Positions 9,562 through 17,692 of a stretch of DNA of 64,000 nt are shown one piece after another. The stretch's first letter is position 1. Every line of letters starts with the position of its first letter. The stretch comes from Litorimonas sp051251645 (lineage in GTDB: Bacteria; Pseudomonadota; Alphaproteobacteria; Caulobacterales; Maricaulaceae), in assembly GCA_051251645.1 (NCBI GenBank), contig JBPOEY010000002.1:248001-312000 (forward strand), given 5' to 3'. The position numbers were made by a program, and so were the translations under genes. The notes under the pieces are model-generated. The model was not told the DNA's origin. It was given only the letters and a program-made list of their open reading frames with translations, and made no database searches.

Positions 9562-11109
9562 CTATAGGTAATCCTCAGCCCGCGACGGCGATAGCCCATC
9601 CAGCACTTGCTTGGCCCGTTTTTCGAGCGCGTCCCTGACCTCCGGCTCCATCTTATCGAGATTGCGGTAGACCATACCGAGCCGGTGATTGCCGCGCAGG
9701 CGGTCCTCATTGCGGATGTGGAAATCCCAATAGAGCGAATTAAACGGGCAGGCATCCGCCTCGACCCGCTTGCTCACCTTATAGCGGCAATCCTTACAAT
9801 AGTCGCTCATCCGGTTGATGTAGCTGCCGGACGCCGCATAGGGTTTCGAGCCCAATAGCCCGCCGTCGCCAAACTGGCTCATGCCGAGCGTATTGGGGAG
9901 CTCGACCCATTCAAATGCATCCGCATAGACCGCCAAATACCATTCGTGCACTTTGTACGGATCAATCCCCGCGATCAGCGCGAAGTTCCCGGTGATCATC
10001 AACCGTTGAATATGGTGCGCGTAAGCGTGTTCGATCGTCTGATCGACCGTCTGTTTCAGGCAATTCATCTCCGTTTCGCCGGTCCAGAAAAAGTCGGGCA
10101 GAGCGCGACGATTACCGAAGAAATTCTTCTCCTTGTAATCCGGCATTTTCAGAAAATAGATGCCGCGCACATATTCGCGCCACCCGATAATCTGGCGAAT
10201 AAACCCCTCCACCGCGTGGAGTGGTGCGTCGCCGTCCGCATATGACTTTGCTACAGCCTCACATACTTCGAGTGGGCGCAGCAGGCCGCTATTGAGATAA
10301 AATCCGATCAGGGCGTGAAACATAAATGGCTCACCGCCGACCATCGCGTCTTGGTAGTGACCAAAGTTCTGGATGCGGTGGGCGACGAAGTCGCGCAGCG
10401 ATGCCAGCGCCGCTTCGCGTGTCACGCCCCAGTGGAAATCATCCGTTGATCCGAACCGTGTCGGAAATTCCGCCGTGACCATGGCGATCACGTCGCGGGT
10501 TATTCCGTCGGGAGAAAACCGCTGCACCTCCGGGTAATCCATCCCACCTTTGGGCGGTTTGCGGTTCTCTTTATCGAAATTCCACTGCCCGCCTTCCGGC
10601 TTATCGCCGTCCATCAACAGTCCTGTTTTGCGCCGCATGTCGCGATAGAAATATTCCATCCGCAGCTGCTTGCGGCCCTCGGCCCAGTCTTCAAACTCAC
10701 GGGGTGAGCTCATAAACCGATCATCCGGCGTGATCGTGACCCGCAAATCAAACATCTCCTCCCAGCTTTTGACGACTTCTTGCACCCGCCAATTGCCCGG
10801 CTGGCAGACCATAATTTCATCAATGGTGTGCCGCGCCAAAGCGCGTTTCACTTCGCTGGTGAAGCTGTGTGTATTGTCTGGGTCCGTCAGAGAGACGTAA
10901 TCGACCGACCAGCCTGCGTCTGTCAATTCTTGCGCAAAATGGCGCATGGCAGAGAAGAGGAAAACGAGCTTTTTGCGGTGATGCGGCACAGTCTCGGCCT
11001 CTTCACGGACCTCGACCATAAGGATCCGCGTCGACGCTTTGTCAGAGAATTGCAAAGCGGACAGATCATGCGACAGATGATCAGCAAATAGAGGAACGAG
11101 CGTGGTCAT
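9562..11109 (-). CDS. phrB: Iron-sulfur bacterial cryptochrome/(6-4) photolyase (FeS-BCP)
   Basis: 515 residues from ATG 11109 (MTTLVPLFADHLS); the longer frame adds a poor N-terminus. This is the FeS-BCP/CryPro class. The four Cys that hold the [4Fe-4S] cluster are present as Cys350 (NCLKQ), Cys438 and Cys441 (YCKDC) and Cys454 (ACPFN); these numbers coincide with those I recall for Agrobacterium PhrB. The HHIQRLMITGNFALIAGI segment belongs to the FAD-binding region. PhrB repairs (6-4) photoproducts with blue light. It is divergent from the DUF2256 and SDR genes, a neighbourhood seen for this family. Confidence 0.95.
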   Translation of the reverse strand: MTTLVPLFADHLSHDLSALQFSDKASTRILMVEVREEAETVPHHRKKLVFLFSAMRHFAQELTDAGWSVDYVSLTDPDNTHSFTSEVKRALARHTIDEIMVCQPGNWRVQEVVKSWEEMFDLRVTITPDDRFMSSPREFEDWAEGRKQLRMEYFYRDMRRKTGLLMDGDKPEGGQWNFDKENRKPPKGGMDYPEVQRFSPDGITRDVIAMVTAEFPTRFGSTDDFHWGVTREAALASLRDFVAHRIQNFGHYQDAMVGGEPFMFHALIGFYLNSGLLRPLEVCEAVAKSYADGDAPLHAVEGFIRQIIGWREYVRGIYFLKMPDYKEKNFFGNRRALPDFFWTGETEMNCLKQTVDQTIEHAYAHHIQRLMITGNFALIAGIDPYKVHEWYLAVYADAFEWVELPNTLGMSQFGDGGLLGSKPYAASGSYINRMSDYCKDCRYKVSKRVEADACPFNSLYWDFHIRNEDRLRGNHRLGMVYRNLDKMEPEVRDALEKRAKQVLDGLSPSRAEDYL

Positions 11110-11166
11110 GCAGTCATTACGCACCGAAGCCCGCAACCGTTTCACGCCGTTCGCCGTAAGCAAGCC

Positions 11167-11328
11167 GTGAGTAAGGGAAACAAACGCTATCTGCCGTCAA
11201 AAGACTGCGTGACCTGCGGGCTGCCGTTTAGTTGGCGCAAGAAGTGGGCGCGCAATTGGGACGATGTCAAATATTGCTCCGTCCGCTGCCGCCAAAACAA
11301 AGCAAAAGAGACTTCAAATGCTGGATAG
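11167..11328 (+). CDS. DUF2256 zinc-ribbon-like small protein
   Basis: A 53-residue gene from GTG 11167 to TAG 11328, found by reading the frame by hand. The translation has LPSKDCVTCGLPFSWRKKW followed by YCSVRCRQNK: two CxxC/CxxxC pairs around a Trp/Lys/Arg-rich core, the hallmark of DUF2256, which is often next to cryptochrome/photolyase genes. Four Cys suggest one bound zinc. No ATG is available; the frame stays open further upstream without a better start. Its last 11 bases overlap the start of the SDR gene in another frame, which implies translational coupling. The role is unknown; context suggests light or DNA damage. Confidence 0.85.
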   Translation: MSKGNKRYLPSKDCVTCGLPFSWRKKWARNWDDVKYCSVRCRQNKAKETSNAG

Positions 11329-12055
11329 TTTTAACGCGCCGATCCGTGCCTGCGTCATCGGCAGCACGGGCGGCATCGGCCAAGCCTTAGTGGCGGCGCT
11401 CGCGGGCAATGAAAGAGTCAAAACGGTCTATGCCCTGTCTCGCGCCGGGGCGTCGCATCTCTCGCCCAAAGTACAGAACCTGACCTTCGATTTTCTGGAT
11501 GAAGCCTCCATCGCGGCGGCGGCAGAAGCGCTACGCGAGGGCGGCAAGTTCGACCTTATCATCGTAGCCACGGGCCTGCTGCAAGGACACGGTATCGCAC
11601 CGGAGAAAAATATGCGCGCGCTGGATTTAGACGCGATGCGCAAGAGCTTCGAGGTCAACACCTTTGGTCCCGCGCTCACAGCGAAATATTTCCTACCGCT
11701 GCTGCGCCGCGACGATAAAGCCGTGTTCGCCGCTCTCTCCGCGCGCGTCGGGTCAATCACGGACAACCGTCTCGGCGGTTGGTATAGCTACCGCGCGTCC
11801 AAAGCGGCGCTCAATATGATGCTCAAAACCCTGTCGATCGAAACGCAGCGACGCTGGAAAAGCCAGATCATTATCGGGCTTCACCCCGGCACGGTCGATA
11901 CGGAGCTGAGCAAACCGTTTCAAAGCAATGTGCCCGACGGCAAGCTGTTCACGCCGGAATTTTCCGCCGAACAATTACTGGCCGTCGTTGATCAGGTGAC
12001 CCCGTCCGATACAGGCGGATTATTCGCGTGGGACGGCGCGCGCGTGCCATTTTAG
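11318..12055 (+). CDS. Short-chain dehydrogenase/reductase (SDR), CsgA-like
   Basis: 245 residues from ATG 11318, which overlaps the end of the DUF2256 gene; the longer upstream frame is DUF2256 sequence in another phase. The Rossmann motif IGSTGGIGQAL near residue 12 binds NAD(P), and YSYRASKAALNMM carries the catalytic Tyr-x-x-x-Lys. The FAALSARVGSITDNRLGGW segment supplies the Ser of the triad. Substrate is unknown. It stands in a probable two-gene unit with DUF2256 divergent from the photolyase, so a role alongside the photolyase (for example quinone or chromophore chemistry) is possible but unproven. Confidence 0.87.
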   Translation: MLDSFNAPIRACVIGSTGGIGQALVAALAGNERVKTVYALSRAGASHLSPKVQNLTFDFLDEASIAAAAEALREGGKFDLIIVATGLLQGHGIAPEKNMRALDLDAMRKSFEVNTFGPALTAKYFLPLLRRDDKAVFAALSARVGSITDNRLGGWYSYRASKAALNMMLKTLSIETQRRWKSQIIIGLHPGTVDTELSKPFQSNVPDGKLFTPEFSAEQLLAVVDQVTPSDTGGLFAWDGARVPF

Positions 12056-12060
12056 GCGCG

Positions 12061-12696
12061 TTATGCGTCGTCAAATAAATCCAAATTATCGCGCAGCACT
12101 TTGCTGACGAACAGTTTGGTCACATCCGCTTTGGCCCGCGACGCAGCGTCGTCGATCAAGCGGATTGTGGCGCGCAGGGCGGGGACACTACGATCCGTAT
12201 ATTTGAGTAAATAATCAATAACGTCGCGTCCCACTGTGCGGCCCTGTTGTTCAAACAAAGCTCGCGTAATCGGATGTAGGCTATCATCATCCGGTTCATG
12301 GAGCTGCATCACGGGCATCGCGCCGAGGCGAGACCTCAGGTCCGGTAAGGCAACACCCCATTCCGTTGGTGGCACGCGGGAGGCCAGAAGCAGCCCTGGG
12401 ATGTCTCCGCGCAGGGCCCGATTGATCAGCCCGAACAAATCATCTTCCGTGCGTGTATGCGCGTCATCTAAGAATACACCGTGCGAGACCGCCAACCACG
12501 CCTCGCCAAGATGGGTTTTCCCGGTCCCTTCTGGGCCGAGCAACATCATCGCAGGCGCGGGCCAAGATGGCCACGCGCGCACGACATTAAAGGCCCCCGC
12601 GTTGCTGGGCGCTTCGATAAAGCTATCAAAGGTAAAGTCCGGGGCGGGGGTCAAGTCCAGTGGGATTTGGCCCATTTTATGACGCAAGGTCGTCAT
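12061..12696 (-). CDS. hdaA: HdaA, regulatory inactivator of DnaA
   Basis: 211 residues resembling the AAA+ part of DnaA without its DNA-binding domain. An N-terminal MGQIPLDL stretch (clamp-binding type QxPL) is visible near residue 8, followed by a Walker A motif LLGPEGTGKTHL near residue 60 and a lid segment RSVPALRATIRLID. In alphaproteobacteria HdaA works with the DnaN clamp to stimulate ATP hydrolysis by DnaA and limit re-initiation. It starts 11 bases after the DUF2066 gene and is co-directional, an arrangement divergent from purM-purN that is common in this class. Confidence 0.93.
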   Translation of the reverse strand: MTTLRHKMGQIPLDLTPAPDFTFDSFIEAPSNAGAFNVVRAWPSWPAPAMMLLGPEGTGKTHLGEAWLAVSHGVFLDDAHTRTEDDLFGLINRALRGDIPGLLLASRVPPTEWGVALPDLRSRLGAMPVMQLHEPDDDSLHPITRALFEQQGRTVGRDVIDYLLKYTDRSVPALRATIRLIDDAASRAKADVTKLFVSKVLRDNLDLFDDA

Positions 12697-12707
12697 TTTT
12701 TTCTGCT

Positions 12708-13697
12708 CTAGCGCCGAATTACGAGACCCAAATTCGGGTCATTAAAGACGCGCACACCCTTTTGTGCCATTTCGGCGGCCAAACGGTCGAGGCTACCATA
12801 GCTGATCGTCATCAAAGCCCCGTCTTTGGACAGGGCATCAAGCCGCGCATCGCGCAATTGCGCACTATTATTGATCGCGCCTTGCAAACGCTGCCATTCC
12901 GCCATCGACCCAAACAGAACGGAGACGGTCGAGCTTTGCGCATTTTCACTGGTGACAGCGGAGGCCTCTTTCCATGCTGATTCCATACGCGCGACCAACC
13001 CGACCATACCGCGGCTTGAACTCACACGCGCGCTTGCCCCTGTATCAAGAGAGAGGTCCGTCGCGGTGACCCGTCCGCCCTCACCCTCGCGGATAATCAA
13101 GACTTGATCGACGCCGTAACGGGACGCGAGCCTTTGGATTTGAGCCGAGGTCGGCGCTTCGCCATAGAGGTTCGCCATGTCATCGGCGCTAATCGATTTT
13201 ATCGGGGTCAGCGCGTGCTCAAAACGGCCTGACAAAAGGTCTGTGGCCAGCGGGCTCGTGGTCGTCACACCGACCGGAATAGCGAGCCGTTCGCGGGCCT
13301 GACTTGTCACCATGGTGAGATTGGCATCGCGCAAGAGGCGCTGCACAGCCGCCGGGTTAAAGGAAATCGAGAGGTCCCCAATATAGCGCGTGTTGGAGCG
13401 GCGCTCATTATCGATCGTCTGGCCCCGAATGAGGGGACCGACAACGCTAACCGTGAGCGGCGGAAGACCGCGGGCGGAGCGCTCGGATTCCAGTGTGAGT
13501 CGGTTCAGCAATTCACGCGCCGCGATGATATATCCCGTCTGAACCGCTTGGCTTTGGGCCTGAATGGCGCTCTCGGCGCGCGCATCAACGGAGACTTTCG
13601 CGACTGTGAACGGGTCAGCGGCCTGCGCCTGCCCTGCAAAAGAGAGCAGTGGAAGGGCGATTAAGCTCGCAAAGACGGCCGTAAGGATCTGTTTCAT
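12708..13697 (-). CDS. DUF2066 domain-containing exported protein
   Basis: 329 residues from ATG 13697. The frame continues open to 14480 without a stop, but that extension is antisense to purM, and MKQILTAVFASLIALPLLSF...AQA is an obvious signal peptide. The mature protein matches DUF2066: VSVDARAESAIQAQSQAVQTG near the N-terminus and ARELLNRLT. Function is unknown; it is a periplasmic protein conserved next to hdaA. It ends 11 bases before hdaA, probably one operon. Confidence 0.88.
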   Translation of the reverse strand: MKQILTAVFASLIALPLLSFAGQAQAADPFTVAKVSVDARAESAIQAQSQAVQTGYIIAARELLNRLTLESERSARGLPPLTVSVVGPLIRGQTIDNERRSNTRYIGDLSISFNPAAVQRLLRDANLTMVTSQARERLAIPVGVTTTSPLATDLLSGRFEHALTPIKSISADDMANLYGEAPTSAQIQRLASRYGVDQVLIIREGEGGRVTATDLSLDTGASARVSSSRGMVGLVARMESAWKEASAVTSENAQSSTVSVLFGSMAEWQRLQGAINNSAQLRDARLDALSKDGALMTISYGSLDRLAAEMAQKGVRVFNDPNLGLVIRR

Positions 13698-13844
13698 AGA
13701 GCCACTATAGCAGGCTTTGGCCCGTGGAAAAGGTCGCGCGTCAGGGTCAACATGTGGGTTGATCTGTGGGTGAACGCCTGTGAGTGGCTCACAAGGAGCG
13801 CTTGGGCTTGCGATTTTCAGCAAATTAGCACACATCGCCACCCC

Positions 13845-14861
13845 ATGACCGACCACAAAAACCCTCTCTCCTATAAAGATGCTGGCGTTGATATCGATGC
13901 AGGCGAGGCGCTGGTCGACCGGATCAAGCCGATGGTCAAAAGCACGCGTCGCCCCGGCGCAGACGGAACGATTGGCGGCTTTGGGGGGGTGTTCGATCTG
14001 AAAGCGGCCGGGTTTGCGGATCCCGTGCTCGTATCCGGCACAGACGGCGTCGGCACCAAGCTGAAAGTCGCGATTGAAACGGGCAAACTCGACACGGTCG
14101 GGATCGACCTCGTCGCCATGTGCGTCAATGACGTGTTGGCGCAAGGCGCGGTGCCTTTGTTCTTCCTTGATTATTTCGCCACCGGAAAACTGGATGTCGA
14201 CAGCGCCGCCTCCGTCGTCTCCGGTATTGCCGAAGGGTGCCGTCAGGCCAGCGCAGCGCTGATTGGCGGTGAAACAGCGGAAATGCCAGGCATGTATGCG
14301 GACGGTGAATTTGATCTTGCGGGCTTTGTCGTCGGCGCGGTTGAGCGGGATGCGATGTTGCCCCTGATGGACGAGATGGCCGCAGGCGATGTGCTGATCG
14401 GACTCGCGTCCTCCGGGCCACATTCTAATGGGTATTCCTTGATCCGCCGCGTGGTCGAGCGTGCGGGGCTTTCCTTTCATGACGCCTCGCCCTTTAGCGA
14501 TGGGCTGTTAGGCGAGAGCTTACTCGTGCCCACCACAATCTACGTCGATGCCGTCAAACCCATTCTCGGCGATATTCTCGGCCTCGCCCACATCACGGGC
14601 GGTGGCTTGACCGACAATGTCCCGCGCATGTTACCCGACCGCCTCACCGCCGCGTTTGATTTCGACGCGTGGGATCGCCCCGCCGTCTTCCGCTGGGTGC
14701 AAGAGACCGGCGACATTGAAGAAACAGAAATGCGCCGGGCGTTTAATTGCGGCATCGGCGTGGTGCTCTGCGTTAAGCCGGATGCGGTGATGGATGTGCT
14801 GACCAAGCTGGAACCCTCCGGTATCGCCGCACACGTCATCGGAGAACTGCGCGCGGCATGA
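13845..14861 (+). CDS. purM: Phosphoribosylformylglycinamidine cyclo-ligase
   Basis: 338 residues from ATG 13845 (MTDHKNPLSYKDAGVDIDAG). It converts FGAM and ATP to aminoimidazole ribotide in purine synthesis. The SYKDAGVDIDAG N-terminus, GFGGVFDL, SGTDGVGTKLKVA and the glycine-rich HITGGGLTDNVPRML loop are typical PurM motifs. The stop overlaps the purN start by four bases (ATGA), so the two are translationally coupled. Confidence 0.98.
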   Translation: MTDHKNPLSYKDAGVDIDAGEALVDRIKPMVKSTRRPGADGTIGGFGGVFDLKAAGFADPVLVSGTDGVGTKLKVAIETGKLDTVGIDLVAMCVNDVLAQGAVPLFFLDYFATGKLDVDSAASVVSGIAEGCRQASAALIGGETAEMPGMYADGEFDLAGFVVGAVERDAMLPLMDEMAAGDVLIGLASSGPHSNGYSLIRRVVERAGLSFHDASPFSDGLLGESLLVPTTIYVDAVKPILGDILGLAHITGGGLTDNVPRMLPDRLTAAFDFDAWDRPAVFRWVQETGDIEETEMRRAFNCGIGVVLCVKPDAVMDVLTKLEPSGIAAHVIGELRAA

Positions 14862-15466
14862 GCCATAAAGCCACGGGGCGACTGCGAACGGCGATCCTGA
14901 TTTCAGGGCGCGGGTCCAACATGATGGCTTTGGTCGACGCGGCGCAAGCGCCGGATTACCCCGCCGACATCGCGCTCGTCCTGTCCAACAAACCCGAAGC
15001 CAAAGGCCTACGCCGCGCCGATGCGGCTGGCATTGCGGTCGTGGCGATCGACCATAGGGCGTTTGAGACGCGCGAAGCCTTTGAGCGCGAGCTGGACGCG
15101 GCCCTGCGTGCGCACAACATTGAGTTCGTCGCTTGCGCTGGTTTTATGCGGGTTTTGACGCCGTGGTTCGTCACGCGGTGGGACCGCCGCCTCATCAACA
15201 TCCACCCCTCATTGCTGCCCAAATACAAAGGCCTGCACACGCATAAGCGCGCGATCGAAGCGGGCGACGCGGCCGGCGGCGCGTCGGTGCATTGGGTTGT
15301 GGCCGAAGTCGATGGCGGCGCCGTGATCGACCAAGCGGTCGTGCCGATTAACGATGGCGATACGCCGGACACGCTGTCCGCGCGGGTCTTGGCCTCCGAG
15401 CTGGGGCTTTATCCCCGCGCATTAAAAAAGGCGGCCCAGTCCGTGTTGGACCAGAGCCGCCTCTAA
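14858..15466 (+). CDS. purN: Phosphoribosylglycinamide formyltransferase
   Basis: 202 residues. It transfers the formyl group of 10-formyl-THF to GAR. Visible motifs are LISGRGSNMMALVDA at the N-terminus, the catalytic FMRVLTPWFV region, INIHPSLLPKYKGLHTH with the catalytic His, and VAEVDGGAVIDQ with the catalytic Asp. It overlaps purM by four bases. The gene is convergent with ndk, whose stop lies 20 bases away. Confidence 0.98.
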   Translation: MSHKATGRLRTAILISGRGSNMMALVDAAQAPDYPADIALVLSNKPEAKGLRRADAAGIAVVAIDHRAFETREAFERELDAALRAHNIEFVACAGFMRVLTPWFVTRWDRRLINIHPSLLPKYKGLHTHKRAIEAGDAAGGASVHWVVAEVDGGAVIDQAVVPINDGDTPDTLSARVLASELGLYPRALKKAAQSVLDQSRL

Positions 15467-15486
15467 ACACTCAAAACCTGTGTCGC

Positions 15487-15909
15487 TTAGCCAACGATTT
15501 GATCGTCGCTGAAGAACTGTGCGATTTCTTCTGCGGCTGTTTCCGGCGCGTCAGACCCGTGAACCGTGTTGGCATCGATAGACTCAGCAAACGCGGCGCG
15601 GATTGTGCCGGCATCGGCTTCGGATGGGTTCGTTGCACCCATAACGTTGCGATACGTCGCGATCGCGTCTTCGCCTTCGAGCACTTGGACAACAACCGGA
15701 CCGGACGTCATGAAGCCAACCAGATCACCATAGAATGGACGCTCGGCGTGGACTTCATAGAATTTCTTGGCTTGGGCTTCGGACAGCTGCACGCGACGTT
15801 GCGCGACGATGCGAAGACCGGCGTCTTCGATCATGGCGTTGACTTTGCCCGTCAGGTTACGCTTCGTCGCGTCAGGCTTGATGATTGAAAAAGTACGTTG
15901 CACGGCCAT
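15487..15909 (-). CDS. ndk: Nucleoside diphosphate kinase
   Basis: 140 residues, the usual length. It balances NTP pools by phosphate transfer through a phospho-His. The conserved TFSIIKPDATKRN N-terminus and NTVHGSDAPETA C-terminal motif are present; the catalytic His lies in the latter motif. It is a monocistronic gene, convergent with purN. Confidence 0.98.
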   Translation of the reverse strand: MAVQRTFSIIKPDATKRNLTGKVNAMIEDAGLRIVAQRRVQLSEAQAKKFYEVHAERPFYGDLVGFMTSGPVVVQVLEGEDAIATYRNVMGATNPSEADAGTIRAAFAESIDANTVHGSDAPETAAEEIAQFFSDDQIVG

Positions 15910-15997
15910 GAAAATTTCCTTTGAGAGGCTGTATTTGGATTTGCGCGCCCCCTAATCCGGGATGACCGCTAAGTCCAGCCGTGTTAGCGGCGGGTGG

Positions 15998-16738
15998 CTA
16001 CAACACTCGCCAGATCGTATTGACCGCACTATGCAATATTATCGGCGCAACCACGCTGCCCGTTCGCAAACGCAGCCACGTCAGCAGCACCGCAAAAACG
16101 CCTGCGAAAGTCAGCGCTTCAAGCGATAGTCCCAGACCCTCCCCCGACATGTACAGACCATGGATCAGCGTAAACATCGCCGCTGAAATGATTGGTGCGG
16201 CTACATACCCGCGCGGTGAGGTCTTCGTTTTGGGATCAAATGCGCGGAACAACACGGCCAGTAACAGGCCACGATGGAAAATCTCTTCTTCAAGTGACGG
16301 CATAGTCAGTTGGTAAAAAATCGATTCCACCGAATGAGTTTCGTTGGGCATGTAAAGTGCCATTGCAACTCCCAAGGCGATCAACCCGGCTAGCACGACC
16401 CAGCCCAATCGGGCTTTGGGTGATTGACGGAGCGTCAGTCCCGCCTCCTGCAGACTGATCGGTCCAAACATCAGAACAGCCAGCGTCGCAGCTAAGGCCA
16501 GCACCTTGCCGATCCAGTTGAACACAAACGGTCCCAATCCAGTCAACGAAACGACGCTATCAGAATAGAAGACGGGCCCGAGAACGAGCAGGACATTGAT
16601 ATTGAAGAGGATAAGCGCCAGCCCAAACCAGCCCAATCGCACGCTACCTCGGCGCAGGATCGTCGCGATACCGCCAAGTCCGAGAAATAATAGATTCCAT
16701 AAAAGCAGGCTCGGCAAGAAGGCCATATTCATATCCAT
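15998..16738 (-). CDS. CPBP family intramembrane metalloprotease
   Basis: 246 residues with about seven hydrophobic segments. The three conserved CPBP (Abi/CAAX-protease-like) motifs are visible: EEEIFHRGLLLAVLF with the Glu pair and Arg, TLIHGLYM with a His, and PIILHSAVNTI with a His and Asn. The family includes prenyl-protein endopeptidases and bacteriocin self-immunity proteins; the substrate here is unknown. It is divergent from the DUF2975 gene with a 74-base gap. Confidence 0.85.
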   Translation of the reverse strand: MDMNMAFLPSLLLWNLLFLGLGGIATILRRGSVRLGWFGLALILFNINVLLVLGPVFYSDSVVSLTGLGPFVFNWIGKVLALAATLAVLMFGPISLQEAGLTLRQSPKARLGWVVLAGLIALGVAMALYMPNETHSVESIFYQLTMPSLEEEIFHRGLLLAVLFRAFDPKTKTSPRGYVAAPIISAAMFTLIHGLYMSGEGLGLSLEALTFAGVFAVLLTWLRLRTGSVVAPIILHSAVNTIWRVL

Positions 16739-16812
16739 GATTGTTTCGGTGCAATAACTCTCCTATCTTATTCAAAATCACATAATTATTATCGTGTCAC
16801 GACAATTTATTG

Positions 16813-17352
16813 ATGCAGATTGGATATTCTATGTCGAGAAAACCTTGGACACGGCTCATTACCATGACCTTTATCCTCGCAATTCCCATTCTGGGGCTTG
16901 CGATCATCGCCTTCTTTGTCATGTTCTGGGGGCTGGGTATTGATCGGCTTGGCGGCAACACTTTGATTATCGCGGGCGCCGCCCCCCTTCCAGAGCGTCG
17001 CATCTTAGGTTTGATCGCGGCCCTGGTCCCGAGCCTGCTGGTTTTACAGTCGCTCTGGCATCTTTTCGAAATGTTCAGGAGCATTCATCGCGGAGACGCT
17101 CTGACCCGTAAGACCGTTAAATCATTGCGTTGGTTCTCGACATATGCCTGTCTGGCAGCCATCAGCGCAATTGCATTAAGCGGTGTGATCCGCTGGGCAA
17201 TGGGCGAGTTTGATGGGCAGCCACTTTGGACGCATCTTCAGATGAGCCCTGTGCATTTGGCGGTTTTATTCATGGCAGGTGTCACGTGGGCCGCCTCCAG
17301 TGCGATCGAAGACGGAATAGCCATGGCCCGCGAAGTTCAGGACTATGTGTAA
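16813..17352 (+). CDS. DUF2975 family membrane protein
   Basis: 179 residues from ATG 16813; ATG 16831 (MSRKPWTR) is an equally plausible start, and neither has a strong ribosome site. Four hydrophobic segments (around residues 15-40, 60-80, 105-130 and 140-160 of the protein) fit DUF2975, a membrane family of unknown function. The next gene, four bases downstream, encodes a small Cro/C1 regulator of the YozG type; DUF2975-regulator pairs are common and probably form a membrane-linked regulatory unit. Confidence 0.8.
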   Translation: MQIGYSMSRKPWTRLITMTFILAIPILGLAIIAFFVMFWGLGIDRLGGNTLIIAGAAPLPERRILGLIAALVPSLLVLQSLWHLFEMFRSIHRGDALTRKTVKSLRWFSTYACLAAISAIALSGVIRWAMGEFDGQPLWTHLQMSPVHLAVLFMAGVTWAASSAIEDGIAMAREVQDYV

Positions 17353-17355
17353 GCC

Positions 17356-17583
17356 ATGACAATCCTGATCAGATTGGATGTCATGCTGGCACGGCGCAAG
17401 ATGAAGTCCAAAGACCTAGCCGCCGCCATTGAGATTACAGAAACCAATCTCTCCCGGCTCAAATCAGGTAAAATAAAGGGCATCAAACTTGAAACACTGG
17501 ACCGTATTTGCGACGTTCTGGAGTGTTCGCCAGGCGACCTAATCGATCATATCCCGACGGAGAGATCGAGCGAAAAGGACTAG
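17356..17583 (+). CDS. Small Cro/C1-type (YozG-like) transcriptional regulator
   Basis: 75 residues, essentially one helix-turn-helix domain: MLARRKMKSKDLAAAIEI, then TNLSRLKSGKIKGIKLETLD as the recognition part, ending DVLECSPGDLIDH. This is the YozG/Xre subgroup. It starts four bases after the DUF2975 gene, so the two are coupled. Its target is probably its own promoter; this is inferred from family habit. Confidence 0.88.
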   Translation: MTILIRLDVMLARRKMKSKDLAAAIEITETNLSRLKSGKIKGIKLETLDRICDVLECSPGDLIDHIPTERSSEKD

Positions 17584-17692
17584 CCAACAAAATACCGGCT
17601 CCGCGCGCCATTTATATGGAAGCTATCGTCGGACATATTCTGTGGGATGACCCGCAATTCAACCCGTGTTAGCGGCGCTCCCAAGACCGATC

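Noticed and set aside
13698..14480. Continuation of the DUF2066 frame to a 590-residue protein
   Set aside because: The extra part is antisense to purM, and a clean signal peptide begins at 13697.
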